DNA of 64,000 bases from NCBI RefSeq assembly GCF_900115805.1, contig NZ_FOXU01000001.1:620001-684000 (forward strand), given 5' to 3'. This DNA comes from Psychrobacillus psychrotolerans (lineage in GTDB: Bacteria > Bacillota > Bacilli > Bacillales_A > Planococcaceae). Shown here in pieces: positions 55,822-64,000 of this stretch. The stretch's first letter is position 1, and the number at the start of each line of letters is the position of its first letter. The translations under genes were made by a program, and so were the position numbers. A model generated the notes under the pieces. It was given only the letters and a program-made list of their open reading frames with translations. It ran no database searches and was not told the DNA's origin.

Positions 55822-57035
55822 TTTGGTTTAATGATTGAGATGGCTGGTTTATGGGAAAATGTCTCTGCAGCAAGATCCATTACCGATTGTAAGGAGACTT
55901 CATCAATTGATGCACTTACTTCATCTAATGAACGATGTTCACCATATAGCAATTCATTTTTACCATTACGGCTCATTCGAGCATTGGAGCTTTCTAAGCC
56001 AAGGAGTAGATTACCTTTCAATTGCTCTTTTGCATTAGATACTTCTGTTTCTGTGAATCCTTTTTCAAGAACATTTTGTATCGCTTGCTGAATTGACATA
56101 GATAGTTCTTCCAATTGGTTGCTAGAAGTCCCACCATAAATAGCAAGAGCACCAGTATCTTCATATGACGAATGATAAGAATAGATTGAGTAAGCAAGAC
56201 CTTTTTCTTCTCTGATTTCTTGGAAAAGCCTAGAAGACATACTTCCACCCAAGATATTGTTCATCACAACTAGGCTATAAATGTTATCAGCCTTTACACT
56301 TAAACTTGGATAGGCTAAACAAAGATGCGCTTGCTCAGTTTCTCTAAAGTTTTCGACATGTACTGCTCTCAACTCTGGAGTTGCCATAGGTATTTTCTCA
56401 TTACTCGATTTTTCTAGTTGGCTAAATAATGTTTCAATATACTCTAGTAGTCCTTCTGGAATATTACCCGCAACAGATATAACTACATTTTCTGGGGTAT
56501 AATGTTTTTTCATGTATGCTTGAATCGTTTCTTTTGTGAAACTATTCAACGTTTCCTCTGTGCCTAAAATAGGCGCACCAAGCGGGTCATTTTCGTACAT
56601 CGCTTGCCATAAATATTCATGCACGATATCATCTGGTGTGTCCTCTACCATATTAATCTCTTCCAGAACAACTTGTCTTTCTTTCTCAATTTCATTTGCA
56701 TCAAATTGAGAGTGGAAAAACATATCTGCTAGTATTTCCACCGCATGTTCTGCATGATGATCTAATACTTTTGCATAGTAGCATGTATTCTCTTTAGAAG
56801 TGAAAGCATTGATATTACCACCAATACGATCAAATTCTTCTGCAATTTGTTTCGCAGTTCTCGTTTCAGTTCCTTTAAATAACATATGCTCAATAAAATG
56901 AGTTAAGCCATTTTCTTCTGGTAACTCATACCTTGATCCTGCCTCGACCCAAATCCCTACAGCCACAGATCGTACATAAGGAATATGTTCTGAAACAATT
57001 CGTATTCCATTTTTACAAGTTAGTTTATTTATCAA
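55806..57035 (-). CDS. mlpA: M16 family zinc protease MlpA (YmxG)
   Basis: A 409-residue processing-peptidase-like enzyme. The zinc motif HXXEH is present as HFIEH (NGLTHFIEHMLFKGTETRTA), with the downstream Glu in ERQVVLEEINMVEDTPDD, so it should be active. NNILGGSMSSRLFQEIREEKGLAYSIYSYHSSYEDTG is the substrate-binding element in the second half. The gene follows pnp in Bacillus. It is the third M16-fold protein in the window and, unlike ymfH/ymfF, stands alone. Confidence 0.96.
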   Translation of the reverse strand: MINKLTCKNGIRIVSEHIPYVRSVAVGIWVEAGSRYELPEENGLTHFIEHMLFKGTETRTAKQIAEEFDRIGGNINAFTSKENTCYYAKVLDHHAEHAVEILADMFFHSQFDANEIEKERQVVLEEINMVEDTPDDIVHEYLWQAMYENDPLGAPILGTEETLNSFTKETIQAYMKKHYTPENVVISVAGNIPEGLLEYIETLFSQLEKSSNEKIPMATPELRAVHVENFRETEQAHLCLAYPSLSVKADNIYSLVVMNNILGGSMSSRLFQEIREEKGLAYSIYSYHSSYEDTGALAIYGGTSSNQLEELSMSIQQAIQNVLEKGFTETEVSNAKEQLKGNLLLGLESSNARMSRNGKNELLYGEHRSLDEVSASIDEVSLQSVMDLAAETFSHKPAISIIKPKVDQI

Positions 57036-57067
57036 ATTAACACCTCAGTTTATTCTATTCAGCTATT

Positions 57068-57110
57068 TAAAAAGGTTGCCGTAGCAACACGGCTACGGTC
57101 AACCTTTTTT
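57068..57110 (-). terminator. terminator of pnp
   Basis: Minus strand: AAGGTTGACCGTAGC with GCTACGGCAACCTT, a 14-bp stem with one bulge, then a T run. It lies between pnp and mlpA. Confidence 0.9.
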
Positions 57111-57133
57111 GTCATGCTGATGTAATTGATTAA

Positions 57134-59254
57134 TTATTTGTTTTCTTGTTGCTCAGCGCGTTCTTTTTCTTCTTTTACAACAATTTTACGAGATAAATTG
57201 ACACGACCTTGATTATCAATTTCAATTACTTTCACTAATAGCTCATCCCCAAGTTTTAGAACATCTTCCACATTTTTCGTACGTTCTTCTTGAATTTCGG
57301 AAATATGCAATAAGCCATCTTTGCCAGTGAATAATTCTACGAAAGCACCGAATTTTTCAATTCGTTTAACTTTCCCAAGATAATATTCGCCAACTTGCGC
57401 TACTCGTACAATGTTCTCGATAATTTCTTTTGCACGTGCAATCATCTCTTCATCAGCTGATGCGATATAAATTGTACCATCTTGCTCTGTATCAATTTTC
57501 ACGCCAGTTTCATCGATAATTTTATTAATTTGTTTACCACCTGGTCCAATTACATCACGGATTTTATCCGGATTAATCTTAATCACAACAATTTTAGGTG
57601 CATATTTGGACAGTTTCTCACGTGGATCAGAAATTGTTGCAAGCATACTTTCTAAAATTTGCATACGACCAATTTTAGCTTGCTCTAACGCTTCTTCAAG
57701 AATTGTTCTTGATAGTCCATCAATTTTAATATCCATTTGAAGTGCTGTAATACCTTTAGATGTACCAGCTACTTTAAAGTCCATATCTCCAAGATGATCT
57801 TCCATTCCCTGAATATCCGTTAACACAGTATAATGTTCACCTTTTTTCACAAGTCCCATTGCAATCCCTGCAACTGGTGCTTTCAAAGGAACACCTGCAT
57901 CCATCATTGCTAGAGTTGATGCACAAATACTAGCTTGTGATGTTGATCCATTGGATTCTAACACTTCTGCTACTAAACGAAGTGTGTATGGGAAATCAGC
58001 TTCATCTGGAAGAACTGCCTCTAGAGCGCGCTCTCCTAAAGCACCATGACCAATTTCGCGACGACCTGGAGCACGGATAGGACCAGTTTCTCCTACACTA
58101 AACTGAGGGAAGTTATAGTGATGCATGAAACGTTTTGTTTCTTCTAAGCCAATTCCATCGATAATTTGCACATCACCAAGGGGCCCTAAAGTACATATGC
58201 TCAAAGCTTGTGTTTGTCCACGTGTAAACAATCCAGAACCGTGAGTTCTAGGCAATACGCCAACTTCTGAAGATAGTGGACGAATTTCCGCTACTCCACG
58301 ACCATCAGGACGAATTTTGTCTTCTGTTATCAAACGACGAACTTCATCTTTCACCATTGCATCTAAAATTTCACGTACTTGCTTCAACGTCTCATCAGTT
58401 GCTTCTTTTTCTGTATAAATTGCAATGACTTCTGTTTTTACTTCAGTAATAGCATCTTCACGAGCATGTTTTTCTTGTACTTGTATTGCTTGTACAAGTT
58501 TTGTTTCACAAATACCTTTTACTTCTTCAAAAAGCACTTTATCTAACTCAAAAAGAGGAATATCTTTTTTCGCTTTTCCAACTTCAGCTACTACTTTTTC
58601 TTGGAATTCGATTAACTTGATAATTTCATTATGACCGAACATAATTGCCTCAAGTACCGTTTCCTCTGAAACTTCTTTAGCCCCTGCTTCAACCATGTTA
58701 ATCGCATCTTTTGTCCCGGCTACTACCAAGTCTAAAGTGCTCTTACCCATTTGCTCTACAGTTGGATTGATAATTAGTTCTTCTCCAATTAAACCTACCT
58801 GAACGCCAGCTATTGGACCGTCAAATGGGATATCTGAAACGCTAAGCGCTAAAGATGAACCTAACATTGCCGCCATCTCAGAAGAACAGTTTTGATCAAC
58901 AGACATCACGATTGAAATCACTTGAACTTCATTACGGAAACCATCTGGGAATAAAGGACGAATTGGACGGTCAATCAAACGACTTGTTAAGATTGCTCGT
59001 TCTGAAGGACGTCCTTCACGTTTGATAAATCCGCCTGGGATTTTACCTACAGCGTAAAGTTTTTCTTCATAGTTCACAGTTAAAGGGAAGAAATCTAAAT
59101 TCTTAGGGTTTTTCGATGCAGTTGCTACAGATAATACTGTTGTATCACCATATCGTACTAATACTGCCCCGTTCGCTTGTTTTGCAAGTTGTCCTATTTC
59201 TACTTGCAACGGGCGTCCTGCCCATTCGTACGTAAATACTTTCTTTTCACTCAT
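57134..59254 (-). CDS. pnp: polynucleotide phosphorylase
   Basis: 3'-5' phosphorolytic exoribonuclease, 706 residues. Two RNase PH-like domains (about 10-140 and 310-470) are visible, the second with FFP-less core [16 protein letters not shown] and the catalytic region [11 protein letters not shown]...[36 protein letters not shown] domain ([24 protein letters not shown]) and S1 domain ([31 protein letters not shown]) follow. It comes after rpsO as usual. Confidence 0.98.
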   Translation of the reverse strand: MSEKKVFTYEWAGRPLQVEIGQLAKQANGAVLVRYGDTTVLSVATASKNPKNLDFFPLTVNYEEKLYAVGKIPGGFIKREGRPSERAILTSRLIDRPIRPLFPDGFRNEVQVISIVMSVDQNCSSEMAAMLGSSLALSVSDIPFDGPIAGVQVGLIGEELIINPTVEQMGKSTLDLVVAGTKDAINMVEAGAKEVSEETVLEAIMFGHNEIIKLIEFQEKVVAEVGKAKKDIPLFELDKVLFEEVKGICETKLVQAIQVQEKHAREDAITEVKTEVIAIYTEKEATDETLKQVREILDAMVKDEVRRLITEDKIRPDGRGVAEIRPLSSEVGVLPRTHGSGLFTRGQTQALSICTLGPLGDVQIIDGIGLEETKRFMHHYNFPQFSVGETGPIRAPGRREIGHGALGERALEAVLPDEADFPYTLRLVAEVLESNGSTSQASICASTLAMMDAGVPLKAPVAGIAMGLVKKGEHYTVLTDIQGMEDHLGDMDFKVAGTSKGITALQMDIKIDGLSRTILEEALEQAKIGRMQILESMLATISDPREKLSKYAPKIVVIKINPDKIRDVIGPGGKQINKIIDETGVKIDTEQDGTIYIASADEEMIARAKEIIENIVRVAQVGEYYLGKVKRIEKFGAFVELFTGKDGLLHISEIQEERTKNVEDVLKLGDELLVKVIEIDNQGRVNLSRKIVVKEEKERAEQQENK

Positions 59255-59370
59255 GTAATCTGGACTCCTCTCGACTTCAAAAACTCCTTTAAAAAAGGGT
59301 ATATAAAAGTTATATGTATCATAAGTAGTGTATCAAAAATCTTTCAACTATGCGAAGTTTTTTATGCAAA

Positions 59371-59396
59371 AGAAAAAGCGGGATAAATCCCGCTTT
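59371..59396 (-). terminator. terminator of rpsO
   Basis: Minus strand: AAAGCGGGAT/ATCCCGCTTT perfect 10-bp stem followed by TTTCTTTT. It lies between rpsO and pnp. Confidence 0.9.
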
Positions 59397-59409
59397 CCTA
59401 AATAGAATC

Positions 59410-59679
59410 TTATCGACGTAAACCAAGTTTTGCGATTAGATCACGGTAACGTGATACTTCGTTTTCACGTAAGTATTTTAATAAGTTACGGCGACGTCCA
59501 ACCATTTTGAATAGACCACGACGTGAGTGATGATCTTTCTTATGAGTACGTAAATGTTCGTTTAAAGAGTTAATCTCTTCTGTAAGAATTGCGATTTGAA
59601 TATCAGCAGATCCAGTATCACTTTCGTGAGTTCTGTACTCAGCGATTAATTCATTTTTGCGTTCTTGTGTAATTGCCAT
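59410..59679 (-). CDS. rpsO: 30S ribosomal protein S15
   Basis: An 89-residue primary 16S rRNA-binding protein. [55 protein letters not shown] and the basic tail [28 protein letters not shown] are unmistakable. AGGAGG is eight bases before the ATG. S15 often represses its own mRNA, but I did not identify a specific leader structure. Confidence 0.98.
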   Translation of the reverse strand: MAITQERKNELIAEYRTHESDTGSADIQIAILTEEINSLNEHLRTHKKDHHSRRGLFKMVGRRRNLLKYLRENEVSRYRDLIAKLGLRR

Positions 59680-59779
59680 GTTGGTTTCCTCCTAAAATTC
59701 TTGTTATCCCCTAATCCTGAGCAATCGTTGGAGAATCGAAAAAGCCAAGGAAAGGTTAAGTACGGTATTGTACTTATAA

Positions 59780-59808
59780 AGATTATCATAAATAGATTGG
59801 TGAAGCAA
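59780..59808 (-). promoter_or_regulatory. probable promoter of rpsO
   Basis: Minus strand: -35 TTGCTT (59803-59808), 17-base spacer, extended -10 TGaTAATCT with the hexamer at 59780-59785. Confidence 0.5.
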
Positions 59809-59894
59809 CTAATTAGTAAGTGACAAGATCGAATTATCCTTTTAAAAACAAAGTAAAAAAAACGATCCTCTTAAAATACAAATGTAGATAGGCC

Positions 59895-60022
59895 ATTGAT
59901 TTCCGCTCCGAGCGGACGCTTTCCGTGGGCACGACTTCAGCCTCTTCCCTCGCTTACGCTCAGTCCAGGGTCTTCAGCTCGTGCTGTTCCCACTGGAGTC
60001 GCCGCTCTGCGCTCCAATCAAT
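59895..60022 (-). repeat. intergenic repeat element, first copy
   Basis: A GC-richer 128-base block in AT-rich surroundings. Read on the minus strand it begins ATTGATTGGAGCG, passes AGAGCGGCGACTCC and CAGCACGAGCTGAAGACCC, and ends GGAGCGGAAATCAAT, so the ends are imperfect inverted repeats. I recognise the type from Lysinibacillus and related genomes, where similar sequences recur between genes. No protein is encoded. Confidence 0.75.
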
Positions 60023-60214
60023 TATATCCACTTTATATGATTGGAAAATTTGGCTGACAGAGACTAAGATAAAGAAAATCCACTTTCTACATTCTTTGTT
60101 ACATGATAACAGCCCAATTCAATATTAGACTGTTATATCCCTATATTAAATTTGCTACTATTATTCTATATGCGAGAAGCTATGATCTATCAATAGTTAA
60201 GTACTACTCACTCA

Positions 60215-60386
60215 ATTGATTGGAGAGTAAGGTGGCGACTTCAGCGGGATGAGTGAGACAGATGAGATATCACAGCGACGCGCTAGCGACGGTGATAGCT
60301 CATCGCTCACCCCGCGAAACGCGTCCACCTGTTTCTGCATCGCTAAGCTAGCTTCGAAACATGAAAGTACGTTGAAACGGAAATCA
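60215..60386 (+). repeat. intergenic repeat element, second copy, opposite orientation
   Basis: The plus strand begins ATTGATTGGAGAG, then GGTGGCGACTTCAGCGGGATGAGTGAGACAG and GCTCATCGCTCACCCCGCG, then GCGTCCACCTG, and ends GAAACGGAAATCA. It belongs to the same superfamily as the 59895 copy but to another subtype. About 40 bases (around 60331-60371) between the GCGTCC block and the right end seem inserted. Confidence 0.65.
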
Positions 60387-60440
60387 CAAGTATTATTTAT
60401 TCATTTTTTGACTCTTAAAACAAAATATTTTTCTATTTTT

Positions 60441-60472
60441 TAAAAAAGCTACCGAAATTAATCTCCGGTAGC
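60441..60472 (-). terminator. terminator of ribF
   Basis: Minus strand: GCTACCG/CGGTAGC stem with an eleven-base loop, then six T. It lies ten bases after the ribF stop. Confidence 0.85.
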
Positions 60473-60481
60473 CCATCTTTA

Positions 60482-61435
60482 TTATTCATTTTCATTTTTA
60501 AAAAACTCGATGGCAACTTGCTTGTCTTTTCCAATTTGTTCTTTTAACTCGTCAATTCCATTGAACTTTTGTTCCGATCTAATTCGCTTATACCAATGGA
60601 CCGTTACTTCCTCACCATAGATGGATTGATCAAAATCAATAATATGTACTTCAATAGAAAGCCTTTTCTCATCAGGATTATTAAATGTTGGTTTATAACC
60701 TACATTACATACTCCCTCATGCCAAGTCTCCTGAACGCGTATTTTAACTGCGTACACGCCTGTTGCTGGTGTAAATTGTCCTTCGGTCGGTTCAACATTC
60801 GCCGTTGGAAAGTTTATAGTTCTCCCTCTTTTGTCACCATGGATCACAACTCCTGTTAACTTGAAAGGTCGGCCTAATAGTTCTCTGACTTGCTCCATAT
60901 TACCCGCCGTTAGCTCAGCTCTTATTCTAGTTGAGCTAATCTTCTCGTCCACGAGTTGTTTTTTCTCTACGACTGATACAGAATATTTCCCTTCAGAAAG
61001 AATCTCCATATCTTTCATTGTACCTTTACCAAAAGCTCCAAATGAAAAGTCAAAGCCGGCTGTAACGTGTTTGACATTCGTCCCGTTTATAAAGAATTCT
61101 ATAAACTTTTCGGGTGTTAACTTTGCAAAATCGGAAGTAAACCGAACAACAAAAACTGCATCTACCCCTAAGCTTTGCAATATATCTGTTTTTTCTTGAA
61201 TAGGTGTAATATAAAATACTTTCTCTTTTCTGCCACCAAGTACTAATGAAGGATGCGGATCAAATGTCATCACAGCTGTTTTGATATTCTTCTCTTTCCC
61301 TTTATCGAGGGCTTCCTGAATGACTGCTTGATGCCCTTTATGCACTCCGTCGAAAAAACCAATCGCTAAAGAGTAAGCTTCATTTTTATCATTTTTAAAT
61401 AAATGGTTTGGATAGGATAAGTGATATACGTCCAT
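60482..61435 (-). CDS. ribF: bifunctional riboflavin kinase / FAD synthetase
   Basis: Phosphorylates riboflavin to FMN and adenylates FMN to FAD (named ribC in B. subtilis). The N-terminal FAD synthetase domain has GFFDGVHKGHQAVI (27-40) and SSTRIRAELTAGN; the C-terminal kinase domain has GDKRGRTINFPTANVEP, TGVYAVKI and CNVGYKPTFN. 317 residues. It supplies the FMN that the rib-operon riboswitches sense, although it lies 44 kb away. One base separates it from truB. Confidence 0.97.
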   Translation of the reverse strand: MDVYHLSYPNHLFKNDKNEAYSLAIGFFDGVHKGHQAVIQEALDKGKEKNIKTAVMTFDPHPSLVLGGRKEKVFYITPIQEKTDILQSLGVDAVFVVRFTSDFAKLTPEKFIEFFINGTNVKHVTAGFDFSFGAFGKGTMKDMEILSEGKYSVSVVEKKQLVDEKISSTRIRAELTAGNMEQVRELLGRPFKLTGVVIHGDKRGRTINFPTANVEPTEGQFTPATGVYAVKIRVQETWHEGVCNVGYKPTFNNPDEKRLSIEVHIIDFDQSIYGEEVTVHWYKRIRSEQKFNGIDELKEQIGKDKQVAIEFFKNENE

Positions 61436-61436
61436 A

Positions 61437-62357
61437 TTAATCTCCTTTTTCAGATGAAAACATTTTTTCTGGTTTCATCATACCACTTTTCGTCGGATGT
61501 TTAATATAAACTGCTATCGGATTTTCCAACAGTTCGAAAACTATTTTTTCGTTTCCAGCTAATAACGGATGAATTTCTACTACTTGTCCATTAGTTATAC
61601 TTTTGTTGTTATCATCATTGACTTCAACTGTTGGCCAAGTCGCTAATGCATCTCTTAAGGGAAGTAATGTTACAGATAATGAACCTTCATCCACAGCAGC
61701 TTGCACCTCACTTAAAGTGAGACACTGATCTTTAGAAAAGCTTCCAGAAGCTGTTCTTACTAGAGATGACATATGTGCTGGATATCCCAGTAATTCACCG
61801 ATTTGAACAGCAAGGGTACGAATATAGGTACCTTTTCCACAGTCGACTTCAATGTTGAACGTAACTTCTTGTCCTGAAAAAGTAGGGGCTTCATCCAATA
61901 ATCTTATATTGTGAATCATCACTTTCCTACTTGGGCGTTCTACTTCTTTTCCTTCTCGAGCGTATTCATATAGTTTTTTTCCATTCACTTTTACTGCAGA
62001 ATACATCGGGGGAATTTGAGTAATCTCCCCAGTCAGTTTCGCTAATACTTCTAAAATTTGTTCACGAGAAAAAGACTTAGGAGTTATGTCATTTACAACG
62101 ATGTCACCGTCTGCATCTTCAGTAGTTGTTGATGTACCAATAGAAATAGTAGCTATATACGTCTTCCCTTGATCCATTATATATTCTGACACTTTTGTAG
62201 CCTGCCCTAAACAAATAGGTAAAACTCCTTCCACACTTGGATCCAATGTTCCTGTATGGCCAATTCTTTTCATCTTCAATATTTTTCTAAGTTTAAAAAC
62301 ACAATCGTGTGAGGTCATTCCTTTTTCTTTCCATAAAGGCAATATTCCTTCGTACAT
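61437..62357 (-). CDS. truB: tRNA pseudouridine(55) synthase
   Basis: Makes pseudouridine 55 in the tRNA T-loop. GILPLWKEKGMTSHDCV, the catalytic Asp in RIGHTGTLDPSVEGVLPICLG, PPMYSAVKVNGKKLYEYAREG and CGKGTYIRTLAVQIGELLG are present. I chose the internal ATG giving MYEGILPLWKEKG; AAGGGGTGA lies five bases upstream and the family starts there. An upstream in-frame start adds 16 residues. 306 residues. Confidence 0.97.
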   Translation of the reverse strand: MYEGILPLWKEKGMTSHDCVFKLRKILKMKRIGHTGTLDPSVEGVLPICLGQATKVSEYIMDQGKTYIATISIGTSTTTEDADGDIVVNDITPKSFSREQILEVLAKLTGEITQIPPMYSAVKVNGKKLYEYAREGKEVERPSRKVMIHNIRLLDEAPTFSGQEVTFNIEVDCGKGTYIRTLAVQIGELLGYPAHMSSLVRTASGSFSKDQCLTLSEVQAAVDEGSLSVTLLPLRDALATWPTVEVNDDNNKSITNGQVVEIHPLLAGNEKIVFELLENPIAVYIKHPTKSGMMKPEKMFSSEKGD

Positions 62358-62425
62358 CCAGTTCACCCCTTGTATATATAACAAAGAAGTCTGCTTTAAT
62401 AACAAAGCAGACTTCTTAGTTTTTA

Positions 62426-62767
62426 TTACTCAGATGGCTTATTAATTTGTCTTAATAAATCATCTATACGATTACCATATGCTGCAGATTCATCATATTC
62501 AAAGATTAGTTCAGGCGTTATACGTAAGCGAATACGTTGACCTATTTCAGAACGAATAAATCCTTTAGCTTGTTCTAAAGCTCTTAAAGTATCCGCGCGG
62601 TTTCCATCAAGCACCGTAACATAAATGGTCGCTTGTTGTAAATCACCAGTAACAGCTACATCTGTGATAGTGACAAAACCTATACGTGGGTCCTTTAATT
62701 TTCGTCCGATAATTTCGCCCAATTCTTTTTTCATTTGCTCAGCAACTCGGTTAGCACGCATTGACAT
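62426..62767 (-). CDS. rbfA: 30S ribosome-binding factor A
   Basis: A 113-residue KH-type 16S rRNA processing factor and cold-adaptation protein. It begins [50 protein letters not shown] and ends [33 protein letters not shown] is eight bases before the first ATG. The order infB-ylxP-rbfA-truB-ribF is standard. Confidence 0.97.
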   Translation of the reverse strand: MSMRANRVAEQMKKELGEIIGRKLKDPRIGFVTITDVAVTGDLQQATIYVTVLDGNRADTLRALEQAKGFIRSEIGQRIRLRITPELIFEYDESAAYGNRIDDLLRQINKPSE

Positions 62768-62789
62768 GATCGCTACACCTCATTTTCTT

Positions 62790-63068
62790 TTATAAGTATT
62801 CTTTACTTATATTAATACATTCCCATTCAGGATTAGATTCAAGAAATCGGATTGCGTTCATTAGCTCTCGTTCGGCCGCATCTTTTTGAGAAGCAATTGC
62901 AACGATTCCAATGCTAGTACGCTGCCATGTATCCTGATGATCTAATTCTGAAATAGAAACATTATACTTTTGTTTTGTTCTTGTGAGCATTCTTTGAAGA
63001 ACAGCTCGTTTTTCTTTTAAAGAATGTGCAGTAGGAATGAGAAATTCACAGTCTGCATAGACAATCAT
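62790..63068 (-). CDS. ylxP: DUF503 protein YlxP
   Basis: A 92-residue ferredoxin-like protein: IVYADCEFLIPTAHSLKEKRAVLQRMLTRTKQKYNVSISELDHQDTWQRTSIGIVAIASQ. This matches YlxP, a small protein associated with ribosome biogenesis genes. It overlaps the infB stop by one base and lies in the nusA-infB operon layout. Confidence 0.93.
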   Translation of the reverse strand: MIVYADCEFLIPTAHSLKEKRAVLQRMLTRTKQKYNVSISELDHQDTWQRTSIGIVAIASQKDAAERELMNAIRFLESNPEWECINISKEYL

Positions 63069-64000
63069 TAGCGTTTAATTTCTTCCATGATATAAGCTTC
63101 CACGATATCGCCTTCTTTGATATCATTGAAGTTTTTAATCGTGATACCACACTCATATCCTTTAGCAACTTCTTTAGCATCATCTTTAAAGCGTTTTAGC
63201 GTATCTAGTTCGCCTTCGAAAATAACAATTCCTTCACGAATAACACGTACACCACTATCTCTAGAAATTTTACCTTCCGTTACGTAAGAACCAGCAATCG
63301 TACCAACTTTAGATACTTTGAAAGTTTCACGAATTTCGGCTTGACCGATAATTTTTTCTTGGAACTCAGGGTCAAGTAGCCCCTTCATTGCAAATTCAAT
63401 TTCTTCGATTACTTTATAAATAATACGGTGTAAACGAATGTCTACGCCTTCTTGGTCGGCCATACGTTTTGCATTTGTATCTGGACGAACGTTAAATCCG
63501 ATAACAATTGCATTCGATGCAGCTGCCAAACTAATATCTGATTCTGTAATTGCTCCAGCTCCAGTATGAATGATGCGAACGTTAACACCTTCTACATCTA
63601 TCTTCATAAGGGAAGCAGCCATCGCTTCAACAGTTCCTTGTACGTCTGCTTTAACGATTAAGTTAAGCTCTTTCATTTCCCCTTGTTTCATTTGATCAAA
63701 TAAATTGTCTAATGTTACACGAGTTTTTTCTGAGCGTTGAGTAACTTGTGCTTCTGAAGCACGAGACTCTCCAACTTGTCGAGCTGTTTTTTCATCTTCG
63801 AATACTACAAAGCGGTCTCCAGCTTGTGGCACTTCGTTTAGACCAGTTATTTCAACTGGAGTAGATGGTCCTGCCTCTTTCACACGGCGACCAAGATCAT
63901 TAACCATTGCTCTTACGCGTCCGAATGCATGACCAACAACGATAGGGTCTCCAACTTTTAATGTACCATCTTGAACTAGTAATGTAGCAACAGAACCACG
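63068..64000 (-). CDS. infB: translation initiation factor IF-2, C-terminal part (runs off the window)
   Basis: The last 311 codons of infB; the frame stays open to the window edge, so the 5' part including the GTPase core lies outside. Visible are the end of domain II ([35 protein letters not shown]), domain III ([54 protein letters not shown]) and the fMet-tRNA-binding C-terminal domain ([60 protein letters not shown]). The Met at 63907 is internal, not a start. Confidence 0.98.
   Translation of the reverse strand, partial: RGSVATLLVQDGTLKVGDPIVVGHAFGRVRAMVNDLGRRVKEAGPSTPVEITGLNEVPQAGDRFVVFEDEKTARQVGESRASEAQVTQRSEKTRVTLDNLFDQMKQGEMKELNLIVKADVQGTVEAMAASLMKIDVEGVNVRIIHTGAGAITESDISLAAASNAIVIGFNVRPDTNAKRMADQEGVDIRLHRIIYKVIEEIEFAMKGLLDPEFQEKIIGQAEIRETFKVSKVGTIAGSYVTEGKISRDSGVRVIREGIVIFEGELDTLKRFKDDAKEVAKGYECGITIKNFNDIKEGDIVEAYIMEEIKR

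Noticed and set aside
60215-60443. Plus-strand small protein over the second repeat copy
   Set aside because: The frame coincides with the repeat element and has no ribosome binding site.
63068-63907. A short 279-residue protein starting at 63907
   Set aside because: The same frame continues to the window edge with IF-2 domain II sequence, so the Met is internal to infB.

Overview
The window is low-GC DNA from a spore-forming Bacillales bacterium. Gene content (SpoVS, SpoIIIE, DpaA/DpaB, RicA, RNase Y, RNase J) and order resemble the Bacillus subtilis infB-truB-ribF-rpsO-pnp ... recA-rny-ymdB-spoVS-miaB backbone. The Planococcaceae-like repeat elements and the missing Bacillus genes (no dapG, tepA or ylzJ at their usual places) suggest a Planococcaceae member near Psychrobacillus, Lysinibacillus or Sporosarcina. 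The genus is an inference. Nearly all genes lie on the minus strand, so transcription mostly runs from high to low coordinates.

Region 1 (1-7.3 kb): a glycogen cluster glgB-glgC-glgD-glgA with no glycogen phosphorylase, preceded by a separate intracellular GH15-like gene. A 46-residue hydrophilic protein converges on glgA. Region 2 (7.5-13.5 kb): accessory metabolism. It holds a luciferase-like flavin monooxygenase, an HpaB/YoaI-type hydroxylase, a plus-strand pair (GH16 lipoprotein and processive GT2 glycosyltransferase), and a short-chain dehydrogenase whose catalytic Tyr/Lys pair is replaced. Region 3 (13.6-16.5 kb): a DUF3889 secreted protein and a short riboflavin operon ribE-ribB-ribH. 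The operon is controlled by two nearly identical FMN riboswitches in series, each with its own terminator; this is the most unusual feature of the window. Region 4 (16.5-24.6 kb): SDR plus MarR regulator, a small protein, a YitT membrane protein, SelO, and a TAXI-type TRAP transporter operon.

Region 5 (24.6-41.4 kb) is core genome: ricA, miaB, korA/korB, spoVS, ymdB, rny, recA (with a LexA-like box), cinA, pgsA, a RodZ-like protein, ymfK, ymfI and the M16 peptidase pair ymfH/ymfF. Region 6 (41.6-47.2 kb) is a GntR-regulated nucleoside ABC transporter operon (regulator, lipoprotein, ATPase, two permeases). Region 7 (47.3-64 kb) holds spoIIIE, an RNase J, the spore dipicolinate/diaminopimelate operon ymxH-dpaA-dpaB-asd-dapA, mlpA, pnp, rpsO, ribF, truB, rbfA, ylxP and the 3' part of infB, which runs off the window.

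Well-formed intrinsic terminators mark most operon ends. The rpsO-ribF gap carries two copies of a Planococcaceae/Bacillus-type intergenic repeat in opposite orientation, and a shrunken copy lies near 29.75 kb. No rRNA, tRNA, CRISPR array, transposase or prophage was seen.
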